Shown here: one piece after another, positions 16,079 through 24,428 of the stretch
Position numbering within the stretch: the first letter of the stretch is position 1
Layout of the letters: every line of letters starts with the position of its first letter
Assembly: GCF_000832125.1 (NCBI RefSeq)
Contig: NZ_JPRK01000004.1
Location: 62,001 to 126,000 of the forward strand
Source: Flavobacterium hibernum
GTDB taxonomy: Bacteria; Bacteroidota; Bacteroidia; Flavobacteriales; Flavobacteriaceae
DNA length: 64,000 bases
Direction of reading: 5' to 3'
Made by a program: the position numbers and the translations under genes
The notes under the pieces: generated by a model
Databases searched by the model: none
Told to the model about the DNA's origin: nothing
Seen by the model: the letters and a program-made list of their open reading frames with translations, nothing else

Positions 16079-16897
16079 TTAATTTAAGATTAGGAGTAAA
16101 GCAAGAATTCGATAAAGTATCCATGTATAACAAAGATAATGTGGGAGTTTTAGAATTTTAATTCTTCTAAAATGTTCTGCAAACATGATCAGAACAGTTA
16201 TCGCAAACCAACCTAAAATGATAATTGCCGGAATAATTATAAATTGACTTACAATTAAAATTGGCACTAAAATCAAAGAACCCATTAAAGAAACAGTCAT
16301 TAAATTTCCTGCATAATTGATGATAGTTTGTTTATTGAATTTTAAAAGAAACAAGCTTTGAAAAGCGATTTGACTAAATGACAAAACAACTTCTCTAACG
16401 ATACTTGTTTTGGGTAAAACCGGAATTAAATTAGAATATCCAAATAAAACAAAAGTCGTTACCGTTAAGGCAAATGCGATAAAAAGAAAACGGTATTTGT
16501 AATTGAAATCCGGAACGCATTGTAGCTTGTTTTCGTCCTTAATATTTCCGGGAATTATTACCTTTCTATTATAAGAAACAAAAGAATACATTTTTCTAAG
16601 AACATAATGTACGGGTGTTATAGTCGCTATTTTTTCGATTAACGGAAAAGAAAATCCAACTACTTTTATTAAACTATCAATTCCGTAAGTGACAGTTTTG
16701 GTTTTGTTATCAACCAAAGCAATTTCGTTTGGAGCACGTTTTAAGTCTACAAAATTTTGTTCTTCTTCAGATAATTGGCAATATGATTTTCTTCCATTTT
16801 CATCCAGCATACCATTTTTTACAAATCCAGTTGTGTACAAACTGCAAAGTGGGCAATCTTCATCATAAAGCAAAGTTTGGTTTTCGAGCGTTTTCAT
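16079..16897 (-). CDS. DCC1-like thiol-disulfide oxidoreductase, membrane-anchored
   Basis: This 272-residue protein starts with the DCC family motif LLYDEDCPLCSLYTTGFV; the CPLC pair is Cys15 and Cys18, a thioredoxin-like redox centre (DUF393). The soluble domain ends near residue 110, then four to five transmembrane helices follow (about 134-270), an extended form of the family. Proteins with DCxxC motifs are predicted to form or swap disulfides with partners; none is shown here. It lies in the middle of the GbsR-headed cluster, 52 bases after the DUF2071 gene. Confidence 0.85.
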   Translation of the reverse strand: MKTLENQTLLYDEDCPLCSLYTTGFVKNGMLDENGRKSYCQLSEEEQNFVDLKRAPNEIALVDNKTKTVTYGIDSLIKVVGFSFPLIEKIATITPVHYVLRKMYSFVSYNRKVIIPGNIKDENKLQCVPDFNYKYRFLFIAFALTVTTFVLFGYSNLIPVLPKTSIVREVVLSFSQIAFQSLFLLKFNKQTIINYAGNLMTVSLMGSLILVPILIVSQFIIIPAIIILGWFAITVLIMFAEHFRRIKILKLPHYLCYTWILYRILALLLILN

Positions 16898-16949
16898 GAT
16901 TTTTGGTTTTAAAGATTATGAAATGAATTAGGATGTAATGATGCATTTT

Positions 16950-17675
16950 TCAGATTAGAGAAATTAATTTTAGTTTCTTTTTATTCTTAACCATAATTTC
17001 AGAGCCTTTCGCTAAGAAAACTGAAGTTGGTTTTGTAGTTTGAAGAAATTCAAAATCAGTTCCGTATGTTTTATTAAAGTCAATATTAATGTTGTAATTT
17101 AAAACTTCGAATTGCTCCCATCTCGGGTGTTGAACTTCATATTCGAAAGTAGTTTCTTTATCAATTTTGGTATAACCAAAATAATGTTCTGTAATAAATT
17201 CAGCTTCAGAATCAATCTCAATTGCTACAGGATTCTTTTTAGTTTCTATTTGAATCGTATTCCATTTTTGATCATTTTTCCATTGATAAATAAAAGTACT
17301 GGTATCTTTTTTTTCAATTATTTCATGTCTCATTTTTTGAGTTTCATAATGTTCCTGATACAAAGTATTGGCAATGAAAGTGATCGCTTTTTTAGGAACA
17401 ATTTCTTTAATAAAGACGACACCACGCTTCCATGTTCCATTTTCGAAACGTTTTACATAGAATCTTAAATTGACTTCTTCAAAATCAATATGAAACGGAA
17501 TTTTGAAACGAAGAACTTTCGTGTTTTCAAACATAAACCCAACGAGACTTACATAACATTTGTCATTCCAAAGATCTATTTCAGTTCCTGCCGGAATATA
17601 TTTTTCTAAAAGTTTAGCATCAACTTCATAATTAAAAAGTGCTAAGTTTTTCCATTCTGCTTTTAAGAAGTTCAT
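16950..17675 (-). CDS. DUF2071 family protein (YqjF-like)
   Basis: This 241-residue protein matches the DUF2071 pattern: an opening AEWKNLALFNYEVDAKLLEKYIPAGTEID, then CYVSLVGFMFENTKV, VNLRFYV and KRGVVFIKEIVPKKAI. It has no signal peptide or membrane span, so it is cytoplasmic. The fold is acetoacetate-decarboxylase-like, a small-molecule-binding barrel, but activity is untested in general. It overlaps the upstream gene by four bases (ATGA), showing tight coupling within the regulator's operon. Confidence 0.85.
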   Translation of the reverse strand: MNFLKAEWKNLALFNYEVDAKLLEKYIPAGTEIDLWNDKCYVSLVGFMFENTKVLRFKIPFHIDFEEVNLRFYVKRFENGTWKRGVVFIKEIVPKKAITFIANTLYQEHYETQKMRHEIIEKKDTSTFIYQWKNDQKWNTIQIETKKNPVAIEIDSEAEFITEHYFGYTKIDKETTFEYEVQHPRWEQFEVLNYNINIDFNKTYGTDFEFLQTTKPTSVFLAKGSEIMVKNKKKLKLISLI

Positions 17676-18031
17676 TCTCTTGAATATTGGTTAAGTATAT
17701 AAGTGAAATAGATTGCAAGTGTTATTGGAACTATTTGGAATAAAATAGTTAAGATCTGCTCGAAAATTCTCTCATTATCAGTTTTATGAAATGAGTTAGT
17801 GCAAAATACAACAGTGAAAAAAGTTATAACACCTATGAAATAAAGGTTAATCCGTTTGTCTCTATTTGGTGAGAAAAACCATACGGAACCAACTAATAAT
17901 TGATATACAGGCATTACAAATAAGCCTAAGACAAATGTTACACCTAAACAATCAGGATAATATTGTCCCAATATTGCAGAGATAATAACCGAGAAAATAA
18001 TTGCTAAATTTCCAAAGTTTGCTATTTTCAT
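17672..18031 (-). CDS. Small membrane protein, first structural gene after regulator
   Basis: This 119-residue protein has about four transmembrane helices and no recognised domain. The first helix reads as a signal-anchor (LAIIFSVIISAILGQYY). An inverted repeat (18048-18073) identical in arms and spacing to the one upstream of the regulator lies 17 bases before its start, so its expression is likely under that regulator. It overlaps the DUF2071 gene. I do not recognise the family. Confidence 0.75.
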   Translation of the reverse strand: MKIANFGNLAIIFSVIISAILGQYYPDCLGVTFVLGLFVMPVYQLLVGSVWFFSPNRDKRINLYFIGVITFFTVVFCTNSFHKTDNERIFEQILTILFQIVPITLAIYFTYILNQYSRE

Positions 18032-18047
18032 ATTTATAGTTTGTTTT

Positions 18048-18073
18048 AAACTTTCAGAAAAAAATGAAAGTTT
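18048..18073. promoter_or_regulatory. Operator candidate, copy 1 (AAACTTTCA-N8-TGAAAGTTT)
   Basis: Nine-base perfect arms with an 8-base A-rich spacer, placed 17-42 bases upstream of the membrane-protein start and just after the regulator stop. The identical arms and spacing at 18616-18641 make it a probable binding site for the regulator encoded between them. It could also form a weak hairpin in RNA. Confidence 0.7.
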
Positions 18074-18086
18074 TAGTTGAATTTTT

Positions 18087-18590
18087 TTACTTCATAATTT
18101 TTAGAACCAAACGTCCTAACCAGTTTTCGTTGAACTCAGTCATTTTGTCTAACATATTATCTGCTTTTAAAACGAAATCATACAATTTAGAAGTTTGATC
18201 GACAAAGTGTTTTTCTTCTGCCGAATTATTAGCGTCAATTGTGGAGACTTCTTTTAATATTTTAAGAGCAGGCTTGATTTCTCTTTTACTTCTTTCTCTT
18301 GCAATTTTTACGGCCAATTCGTCTAAATCTTTTTCGGCAGTAAAAAACTCTCTTCTTTCTCCGGCTTTGTATTCTTTATATACAATTCCCCAGTCCATTA
18401 AAGCTTTTAAATTCATGCTCGTATTTCCGCGCGAAATTTGCAATTCTTCCATAATGTCTTCCATTGAAACAGGTTCGTTCGAAACCATTAATAAAGCATG
18501 AATTTGCGCCATGGTTTTATTAATTCCCCATTGAGAACCTAATGCTCCCCAGGTTTGTACAAACTTATTTTTTGCTTCTTTGAATTCCAT
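18087..18590 (-). CDS. GbsR/MarR-type winged-helix transcriptional regulator
   Basis: This 167-residue protein has a winged-helix domain (about 24-90) with helix-turn-helix VSMEDIMEELQISRGNTSMNLKALMDWGIV, followed by the wing residues KAGERREFF, the pattern of the GbsR subgroup of MarR-like regulators. A long C-terminal helix region likely dimerises. GbsR of Bacillus controls osmoprotectant genes in response to choline, but the ligand here cannot be inferred. The gene has one copy of an inverted repeat 26-51 bases upstream and another directly after its stop, suggesting autoregulation and control of the six to seven genes downstream. Confidence 0.88.
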   Translation of the reverse strand: MEFKEAKNKFVQTWGALGSQWGINKTMAQIHALLMVSNEPVSMEDIMEELQISRGNTSMNLKALMDWGIVYKEYKAGERREFFTAEKDLDELAVKIARERSKREIKPALKILKEVSTIDANNSAEEKHFVDQTSKLYDFVLKADNMLDKMTEFNENWLGRLVLKIMK

Positions 18591-18615
18591 AGATCAAATG
18601 TAAGTAAAACTTTTT

Positions 18616-18641
18616 AAACTTTCAAAAATAAATGAAAGTTA
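18616..18641. promoter_or_regulatory. Operator candidate, copy 2 (AAACTTTCA-N8-TGAAAGTTA)
   Basis: Same arms and the same 8-base spacer as 18048-18073, with one arm end changed. It lies 26-51 bases upstream of the regulator's ATG and 87 bases before the divergent antiporter gene, so it may influence both. Confidence 0.7.
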
Positions 18642-18727
18642 TTTTATTAATTATAAAGTTATGTTAATTCGGGACTTGAAATTTTCGATTAAATAATGTA
18701 AAAGATATTTTTGTAAAAATCAAATTT

Positions 18728-19990
18728 ATGGAATTATACTACACATTTTCAATACTTATTGTATTGGCTTCTTTCTTCGCCTATTTAAATTTAAGATTTT
18801 TAAAACTTCCGGGAACTATCGGAATCATGATTATTGCCATGTTAGTTTCAGTAGGTATTCGTCTGTTGGGCGATTCTTATTTTCCTGCGACAACAAAGCA
18901 TTTTTTTGCATTGATAAAAGAATTCGACTTCAACGAAATTTTAATGGGAGCAATGTTGAATTTCCTGCTATTCGCAGGCGCTCTACACGTTAATATGTCT
19001 GATCTTAAAGAACAAAAAGTTCCTATTATAATTTATTCTACGGTTAGTGTTGTACTTTCTGCACTAATTATTTCGGTGTTGTTTTATTACATAGCGCCAG
19101 TGTTCGGAATTAAAATCCCTTATATATTCTGTTTAGTTTTTGGTACATTAATTTCTCCAACCGATCCAATTGTGGTGTTGGGTGTTTTAAAACAAGCAAA
19201 AGTTCCTAAACGAATAGAAACCAAAATTGTGGGTGAATCTTTGTTTAATGACGGAGTAGCGGTAGTTATGTTTGCTGTTGTTTTAAAAATGGCAACAGAT
19301 CCCACATTTGATATGAGTTTTAGTTCGATTGCCTGGTTATTTGCAAAGGAAGGTATTGGTGGACTTTTATTAGGAGCTGTTTTAGGATTTACAGCGTCGC
19401 GAGTTATCAAGAAAATTGATGATTATAAAGTTTCGGTTTTAATAACACTTTCTATAGTTATGGGAGGTTTTTTGATCGCACAAAGTCTACACGTTTCAAG
19501 TCCTTTAGCGATGGTAGTTGCCGGATTGATTATTGGTAATTATGGTAAAAAAGTTGCAATGAGCGATGAGACTAAAGATTACTTAGAGAAATTTTGGGAA
19601 CTTATAGATGAAATTCTAAACGCTATTTTATTCTTGTTTATTGGTTTTGAATTACTATTACTTCCAGATTTAAATAAACAATTGGTAATAGGTTTTGTGG
19701 CGATTTTTATTGTGTTGTTTTCTAGAATTGCTTCAATAGTTTTGCCATGGAAATTCTTTGATATCTTCAAGTTTTTCGGTATTAAATCTGCTTATAATAA
19801 AGGTTCTTTAATGGTGCTTGTTTGGGGAGGAATTCGAGGAGGAGTTTCTATTGCATTAGTACTTTCTATGCCAGAAGGAGAATATAAAAACCTTCTTTTA
19901 GAAGTAACTTATATAGTAGTTTTATTTTCTATCGTTGTTCAAGGACTAACGGTTGGGAAATTGGCTAAAAAAGTTTTGGAAAAGGAGTAA
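18728..19990 (+). CDS. Cation/proton antiporter of the CPA1 family
   Basis: This 420-residue inner-membrane protein has about 12-13 transmembrane helices. The CPA1 hallmarks are present: TLISPTDPIVVLG (ion-binding Asp in SPTDP) and GESLFNDGVAVVMF (second conserved Asp), and RGGVSIALVLS near the C-terminus. It exchanges Na+ (or K+) for H+ and helps pH and salt balance. It lacks the large cytoplasmic tail of eukaryotic NHEs. A TATTTTTG box at 18706-18713 is the likely -7 element. Divergent to the GbsR-type gene, so an osmotic link is possible but unproven. A terminator follows at 20043-20078. Confidence 0.92.
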   Translation: MELYYTFSILIVLASFFAYLNLRFLKLPGTIGIMIIAMLVSVGIRLLGDSYFPATTKHFFALIKEFDFNEILMGAMLNFLLFAGALHVNMSDLKEQKVPIIIYSTVSVVLSALIISVLFYYIAPVFGIKIPYIFCLVFGTLISPTDPIVVLGVLKQAKVPKRIETKIVGESLFNDGVAVVMFAVVLKMATDPTFDMSFSSIAWLFAKEGIGGLLLGAVLGFTASRVIKKIDDYKVSVLITLSIVMGGFLIAQSLHVSSPLAMVVAGLIIGNYGKKVAMSDETKDYLEKFWELIDEILNAILFLFIGFELLLLPDLNKQLVIGFVAIFIVLFSRIASIVLPWKFFDIFKFFGIKSAYNKGSLMVLVWGGIRGGVSIALVLSMPEGEYKNLLLEVTYIVVLFSIVVQGLTVGKLAKKVLEKE

Positions 19991-20042
19991 AAAAAGAAAA
20001 AAGAAAATAGAGCAAAGAATAAAGATTCTATTTTAAAAAAGT

Positions 20043-20078
20043 AAAAGCCTGCAAGATATTCTTGCAGGCTTTTTTTTA
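20043..20078 (+). terminator. Terminator after CPA1 antiporter
   Basis: Arms AAAAGCCTGCAAGA and TCTTGCAGGCTTTT with a 3-base loop and a T run. It overlaps the end of the convergent SanA-like gene by three bases. Confidence 0.88.
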
Positions 20079-20735
20079 TCGTTTGTCTTCTTTAGAATAA
20101 TTGGATTCTCCGTTTATATTAATTTCGCCACCCAAGAAGTGTGGTTCACGATTTCTTAAAACATCAAAGAAAGATTTAAAAATAGAGCCATATTCTCTAA
20201 AAGTAACATATTTATAGCCTAAATATTCTCCATTGTTTGCCGAATATCCAACTGATTTTATTCCGAGTTTTTGCCCAATATAAATTGCTCGATTTAAATG
20301 ATATTCCTGAGAGATTAAAGTTGCTTTTTTAATCTTAAAAATGTGTTTTGCACGATACATAGTCGAGTAAGTATCAAAGCCTGCATAGTCAATGAATATT
20401 TTTGTGGTATCAACTCCGTGACTAAAACAGTAATTTTTCATAACCGTTAATTCGTCATATTCATTACGTCCGTTATCTCCAGAAAGCAAAATTTTATTGA
20501 TGCGTTTCGCTTTCCATAGTAAAATTCCAGCGTCTAAACGATCTTTTAAGTATTTGCTTGGTTGATCTCCTTTAATTCCCGCACCAAAAATAATTCCAAC
20601 ATCATTTTTAGGGAACTTTTTAATTGAATAATAAATGTTCTTTTTGGTCGAAGATTTTACATAGTAATTTACAGAAACAATTGCAATTAATCCAATGATT
20701 GCAAGATAAAGGGCGATTTTGAAATATTTTTTCAC
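20076..20735 (-). CDS. SanA/YdcF-like DUF218 membrane protein
   Basis: This 219-residue protein has an N-terminal membrane anchor (about 5-27) and a DUF218 domain, with GIIFGAGIKGDQPSKYLKDRLDAGI, ILLSGDNG, the YDELTVMKNY motif and ATLISQEYHLNRAI. Relatives (SanA, ElyC) affect envelope integrity and vancomycin resistance in enterobacteria; mechanism is unknown. The start is GTG at 20735, since the MKKYFKIAL reading is the only one that includes the anchor helix. It converges with the antiporter gene. Confidence 0.85.
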   Translation of the reverse strand: MKKYFKIALYLAIIGLIAIVSVNYYVKSSTKKNIYYSIKKFPKNDVGIIFGAGIKGDQPSKYLKDRLDAGILLWKAKRINKILLSGDNGRNEYDELTVMKNYCFSHGVDTTKIFIDYAGFDTYSTMYRAKHIFKIKKATLISQEYHLNRAIYIGQKLGIKSVGYSANNGEYLGYKYVTFREYGSIFKSFFDVLRNREPHFLGGEININGESNYSKEDKR

Positions 20736-20807
20736 GGCTTGTATTTGTAAGATTAAGATTTAAAAGACGAAGATAGCGAAAATTACATTTAAAGAAAATC
20801 AAATAAA

Positions 20808-20833
20808 AAACCGAAGCAGAAATGCTTCGGTTT
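20808..20833 (-). terminator. Terminator of the M3 peptidase gene
   Basis: Arms AAACCGAAGCA and TGCTTCGGTTT; on the minus strand a T-rich tail follows. It lies 45-70 bases after the stop. Confidence 0.85.
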
Positions 20834-20877
20834 CAAAAATATCTAATAGTCTAAGGAGTCTAAAAATCTAAGAAAGT

Positions 20878-22905
20878 CTAGACTAATCCAGCTCTCTTCA
20901 ATAAAGCCTCAGGTTTTGGTTCCTGACCTCTAAAACGTTTGTACAAAATCATAGGATGTTCAGTTCCGCCTTTAGAAAGTACATTTTCTTTAAATTTTGT
21001 TGCTACTTCATGATTGAAAATTCCTTTTTCCTGGAAATATTCAAATGCATCAGCATCTAAAACTTCGGCCCATTTGTAGCTATAATACCCAGAAGAATAT
21101 CCACCTTGAAATATATGTGAGAATGCCGTACTCATTGCATTTTCTTTTACATCAGGATATAATTGTGTATTGGCAAATTGTTCTGTTTCGAAAGTTTTTA
21201 AATCTGTAATGTTCGTAGGATCTTGTCCGTGCCAAGCCATGTCTAACAATCCAAAACTTAGCTGACGCAATGTTGCTAAACCTTCCTGGAAACTCGCACT
21301 TTCTTTAATTTTCTGAACATACTCAATCGGAATAATTTCTCCAGTTTCATAATGATTTGCAAACAAAGCCAAAGCTTCCTGCTCGTAACACCAGTTTTCC
21401 ATAATCTGACTTGGTAATTCTACAAAATCCCAAAAAACAGACGTTCCTGATAAACTTGGATAAGTTGTGTTGGCCAGCATTCCGTGTAAACCGTGGCCAA
21501 ATTCATGGAATAAAGTCGTAACTTCATTAAAAGTCAATAATGACGGTTTAGTTTCGGTTGGTTTTGTAAAATTACAAACGTTCGAAATATGTGGTCTTTC
21601 GTTTACGCCATCTTTTATAGATTGGTGTTTGAATGAAGTCATCCATGCACCGTTTCTTTTTCCTTTTCTTGGGAAGAAATCTGCATAGAAAATAGAAACT
21701 AAATTACCATCAGCATCCGTTACTTCATAAGTTGTAACTTCTTCATGGTATTTATCAATATCAAAAACTTCCGTAAAAGTTAATCCGTATAATTTTTTGG
21801 CAACTGTAAAAGCTCCATCTAAAACTTTTTCTAATTGAAAATAAGGTTTAAGTTTTTCATCGTCTAAATTAAAAAGCTGTTGTTTTAATTTTTCAGAATA
21901 ATATGCACCGTCCCATTTTTCTAATTGTTCGATTCCGTCCAGTTCTTTGGCGAAAGCCGTCAATTCAGCAAATTCTTTTTGAGCTGCAGGTTTTGCTTTA
22001 GCTAATAAATCGTTCAGAAAAGAAAAAACTTTCTCTGGACTTTCGGCCATTCTTTCTTCCAGAACAAAATGTGCGTGCGTTTTATAACCTAATAAATTGG
22101 CTCTTTCAAAACGTAATTTGGCAATCTTTAAGACATTTTCCTGATTGTCGAATTCGTTATTTTGAAATGCTTTTGCACCAAAAGCAATCGCCATTTTTTT
22201 ACGCAATTCACGGTTGTCCGCATAGGTCAAAAATGGAACATAACTTGGATGATCTAATGTGAAAATCCAACCTTCTTTTTCTTGGCTTTTTGCTAATAAT
22301 CTTGCAGCTTCGATAGTTCCTTCCGGTAATCCTGCTAAATGGTTGTAATCTGTCAAATGCAATTCGAAAGCATTAGTTTCGGCCAAAACATTTTCGCCAA
22401 ACTGCAAACTCAATTTTGATAATTCTTTGTCGATTTCGCGAAGTTTATCTTTTTTATCTTCTTGTAAATTCGCTCCGTTTCTAGAAAAGCTTTTATATTT
22501 TTTATCTAAAAGAGTAGTTTGTTCCGGATTTAGATTTAATGTATCTTTTTGATCGTAAACGGCTTTTATTTTAGCAAATAAAGCAGCATTTAAAGTAATG
22601 TCATTTCCGAATTCTGACAATAAAGGTGAAACTTCCTGAGCGATTTTTTGCATTTCGTCACTTGTTTCTGCCGAATTTAAATTGAAGAATACACTTGAAA
22701 GACGATCTAGAATATCTCCCGAAAAATCCATCGCGAAAACAGTATTTTCAAAAGTTGGTGCTTCGGGATTGTTTACGATAGCATCGATTTCGGCTTTAGC
22801 CAAAGAAATTCCTTCCTGAAAAGCCGGAAGATAATCTTCAATTTTAATTTGCGAAAAAGGGGCTGTATTATGTTTGGTGGTGAATTTTGAAAGTAAAACG
22901 TTCAT
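20878..22905 (-). CDS. M3-family zinc oligopeptidase (Dcp/OpdA type)
   Basis: This 675-residue thimet-oligopeptidase-like protein has the catalytic HEFGH motif (His467-His471) in LFHEFGHGLHGML, with the downstream Glu in FVELPSQIMENW. It cleaves short peptides, either as a dipeptidyl carboxypeptidase or as an endo-oligopeptidase. No signal peptide is visible, so a cytoplasmic role in peptide recycling is likely. Length is typical. It is monocistronic, with a terminator at 20808-20833. Confidence 0.94.
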   Translation of the reverse strand: MNVLLSKFTTKHNTAPFSQIKIEDYLPAFQEGISLAKAEIDAIVNNPEAPTFENTVFAMDFSGDILDRLSSVFFNLNSAETSDEMQKIAQEVSPLLSEFGNDITLNAALFAKIKAVYDQKDTLNLNPEQTTLLDKKYKSFSRNGANLQEDKKDKLREIDKELSKLSLQFGENVLAETNAFELHLTDYNHLAGLPEGTIEAARLLAKSQEKEGWIFTLDHPSYVPFLTYADNRELRKKMAIAFGAKAFQNNEFDNQENVLKIAKLRFERANLLGYKTHAHFVLEERMAESPEKVFSFLNDLLAKAKPAAQKEFAELTAFAKELDGIEQLEKWDGAYYSEKLKQQLFNLDDEKLKPYFQLEKVLDGAFTVAKKLYGLTFTEVFDIDKYHEEVTTYEVTDADGNLVSIFYADFFPRKGKRNGAWMTSFKHQSIKDGVNERPHISNVCNFTKPTETKPSLLTFNEVTTLFHEFGHGLHGMLANTTYPSLSGTSVFWDFVELPSQIMENWCYEQEALALFANHYETGEIIPIEYVQKIKESASFQEGLATLRQLSFGLLDMAWHGQDPTNITDLKTFETEQFANTQLYPDVKENAMSTAFSHIFQGGYSSGYYSYKWAEVLDADAFEYFQEKGIFNHEVATKFKENVLSKGGTEHPMILYKRFRGQEPKPEALLKRAGLV

Positions 22906-23129
22906 TATGATATAATTATTTTAGTATTTGAACTCAATATTTTGAATTTCAAAGATAGCAATTTATAAAAATCTAATCGTCTAAACCAGATCGATTCTCG
23001 GCATAAAATCCTCTTAAATTGTGTTATAGATATGTTATTTATTGCTGTGCACATTATTAAAAGCGTAAATTGAAAAAAATACGATTAGAATTATAAAATG
23101 CTAATCAGAAATAATAAAATAGAAATACG

Positions 23130-23798
23130 ATGAATTATCAAATTGCAATAAAGAGAATAGATACGGTTAATGAAGTAGAAGGATATTGGTCTGACGAAGA
23201 TCTTGTTCAGTTATTAGAAAAATTCAATTATCCCGATGGAGCAACGGCGGATAAAAGTAGTTTACCGGAATTGCTAGAAATGGCTATCTCGGATTACGAG
23301 ACTAATGAAGCTGCTGAAATAGTCCTGAAATATAAATTTCCTGATAGATTAACCGATGGGCAAATTGAGCAAATTGCACACAATATGTTAATTGATAAAG
23401 TTTGTGAAGAATATCCTGAAATAGACATGCAAGGAACTTTGTTTCACATTAATCAATTGCTTTTTAAAGCTTACAACGGAAAATTCCCCAATGCAAAAGC
23501 TTCTATTGTTCATTTTTCAATGACACCAATTGATGGTGAAGCACAAAAGCTGACAGCTGAAAATGTGTTGAAATTATTGAACAAAGGATTATCTGATAGA
23601 AATCTTATCAAAAGATTGTTTGAAAATCAAATGTCGCAAAATATTCCGTTTCCTGAAGCTGAATATATAGTTTGGGAATTGACAACAACAGACGATATAA
23701 ATTACAGTTTAGTTACTTCAGAGAATTGGATAAATAAAGAAGATATAACGGAATACGAATTTGAATCTGTCTTAGAAGAAATTGAAGATGAGGTGTAA
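23130..23798 (+). CDS. Uncharacterised acidic cytoplasmic protein
   Basis: This 222-residue protein is rich in Glu and Asp, without a signal peptide, membrane helix or motif that I recognise. It is a mix of predicted helices, and the middle (HFSMTPIDGEAQKLTAENVLKLLN, broken by Pro and Gly) is the only stretch with a distinctive pattern. It is transcribed alone, towards purE, from which a strong hairpin repeat (23803-23865) separates it. Codon use looks like its neighbours. A real gene by length and composition; no function is proposed. Confidence 0.75.
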   Translation: MNYQIAIKRIDTVNEVEGYWSDEDLVQLLEKFNYPDGATADKSSLPELLEMAISDYETNEAAEIVLKYKFPDRLTDGQIEQIAHNMLIDKVCEEYPEIDMQGTLFHINQLLFKAYNGKFPNAKASIVHFSMTPIDGEAQKLTAENVLKLLNKGLSDRNLIKRLFENQMSQNIPFPEAEYIVWELTTTDDINYSLVTSENWINKEDITEYEFESVLEEIEDEV

Positions 23799-23802
23799 TT
23801 TT

Positions 23803-23865
23803 AGTTTTCAGTAGCGGTTTTCAGTCACAGTTTATACTGAAAACTGTGACTGAAAACTGAAAACT
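23803..23865. terminator. Nested hairpin between convergent genes, ACTGAAAAC repeat family
   Basis: Inner 17-base perfect arms (23817-23833 and 23841-23857, AAACTGTGACTGAAAAC) and outer 9-base arms AGTTTTCAG / CTGAAAACT. It begins five bases after one stop codon and ends just after the purE stop on the other strand, so it probably ends both transcripts. Confidence 0.7.
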
Positions 23866-24346
23866 ATTTTAAACCTTCAGCCGCTTTGTTAACTGCTGCT
23901 TTCAATTCTTCTTTATAAGCAATAATAGTATCAAGAACTTTTTTATCGTGACTTCCGATGATTTGCGCTGCAAGAATTCCGGCATTTTTTGCTCCGTTTA
24001 GCGCTACAGTTGCAACAGGAACTCCGCCCGGCATTTGAAGAATCGATAAAACCGAATCCCAACCATCGATTGAATTGCTTGATTTTACAGGAACTCCAAT
24101 TACAGGAAGTGGCGACATCGAAGCAACCATTCCTGGTAAATGTGCCGCTCCGCCAGCTCCGGCAATAATTACCGAAATACCGCGAGTATGTGCATTTTTA
24201 CTAAAATCGAATAATTTTTCCGGTGTTCTGTGCGCCGAAACGATATCTACTTCAGTTTCAATATTGAATTGTTTTAGTATGTCGATGGCATCTTGCATGA
24301 CTGGCATGTCTGAGATGCTTCCCATTATAATGGCTACTTTACTCAT
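23864..24346 (-). CDS. purE: N5-carboxyaminoimidazole ribonucleotide mutase
   Basis: This 160-residue enzyme moves the carboxyl group from N5-CAIR to C4 to give CAIR in purine synthesis. The MGSISDMPVM strand-loop, SAHRTPEKLF and IAGAGGAAHLPGM motifs are all present. The ATG at 24346 is preferred over an upstream in-frame start, as the extra residues (Lys/Gln-rich) match nothing. It lies 80 bases after purK on the same strand; the gap holds degenerate TTTCAGGTTTCAAG and ACTGAAAACTG repeats, yet the pair is likely cotranscribed. Confidence 0.96.
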   Translation of the reverse strand: MSKVAIIMGSISDMPVMQDAIDILKQFNIETEVDIVSAHRTPEKLFDFSKNAHTRGISVIIAGAGGAAHLPGMVASMSPLPVIGVPVKSSNSIDGWDSVLSILQMPGGVPVATVALNGAKNAGILAAQIIGSHDKKVLDTIIAYKEELKAAVNKAAEGLK

Positions 24347-24399
24347 GTGTTTTTTTTGTTTTTTTTGTTTCAAGTTTCAGGTTTCAAGTTTTTGTTGAG

Positions 24400-24428
24400 A
24401 CTGAAAACTGTGACTGCGACTGAAAACT
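24400..24428. repeat. Degenerate ACTGAAAACTGTGACTG repeat
   Basis: The words ACTGAAAACTGTGACTGCGACTG are the same as at 23841-23857 and 8130-8166, and lie between purE and purK. Its right end overlaps the purK stop by two bases. Confidence 0.55.
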
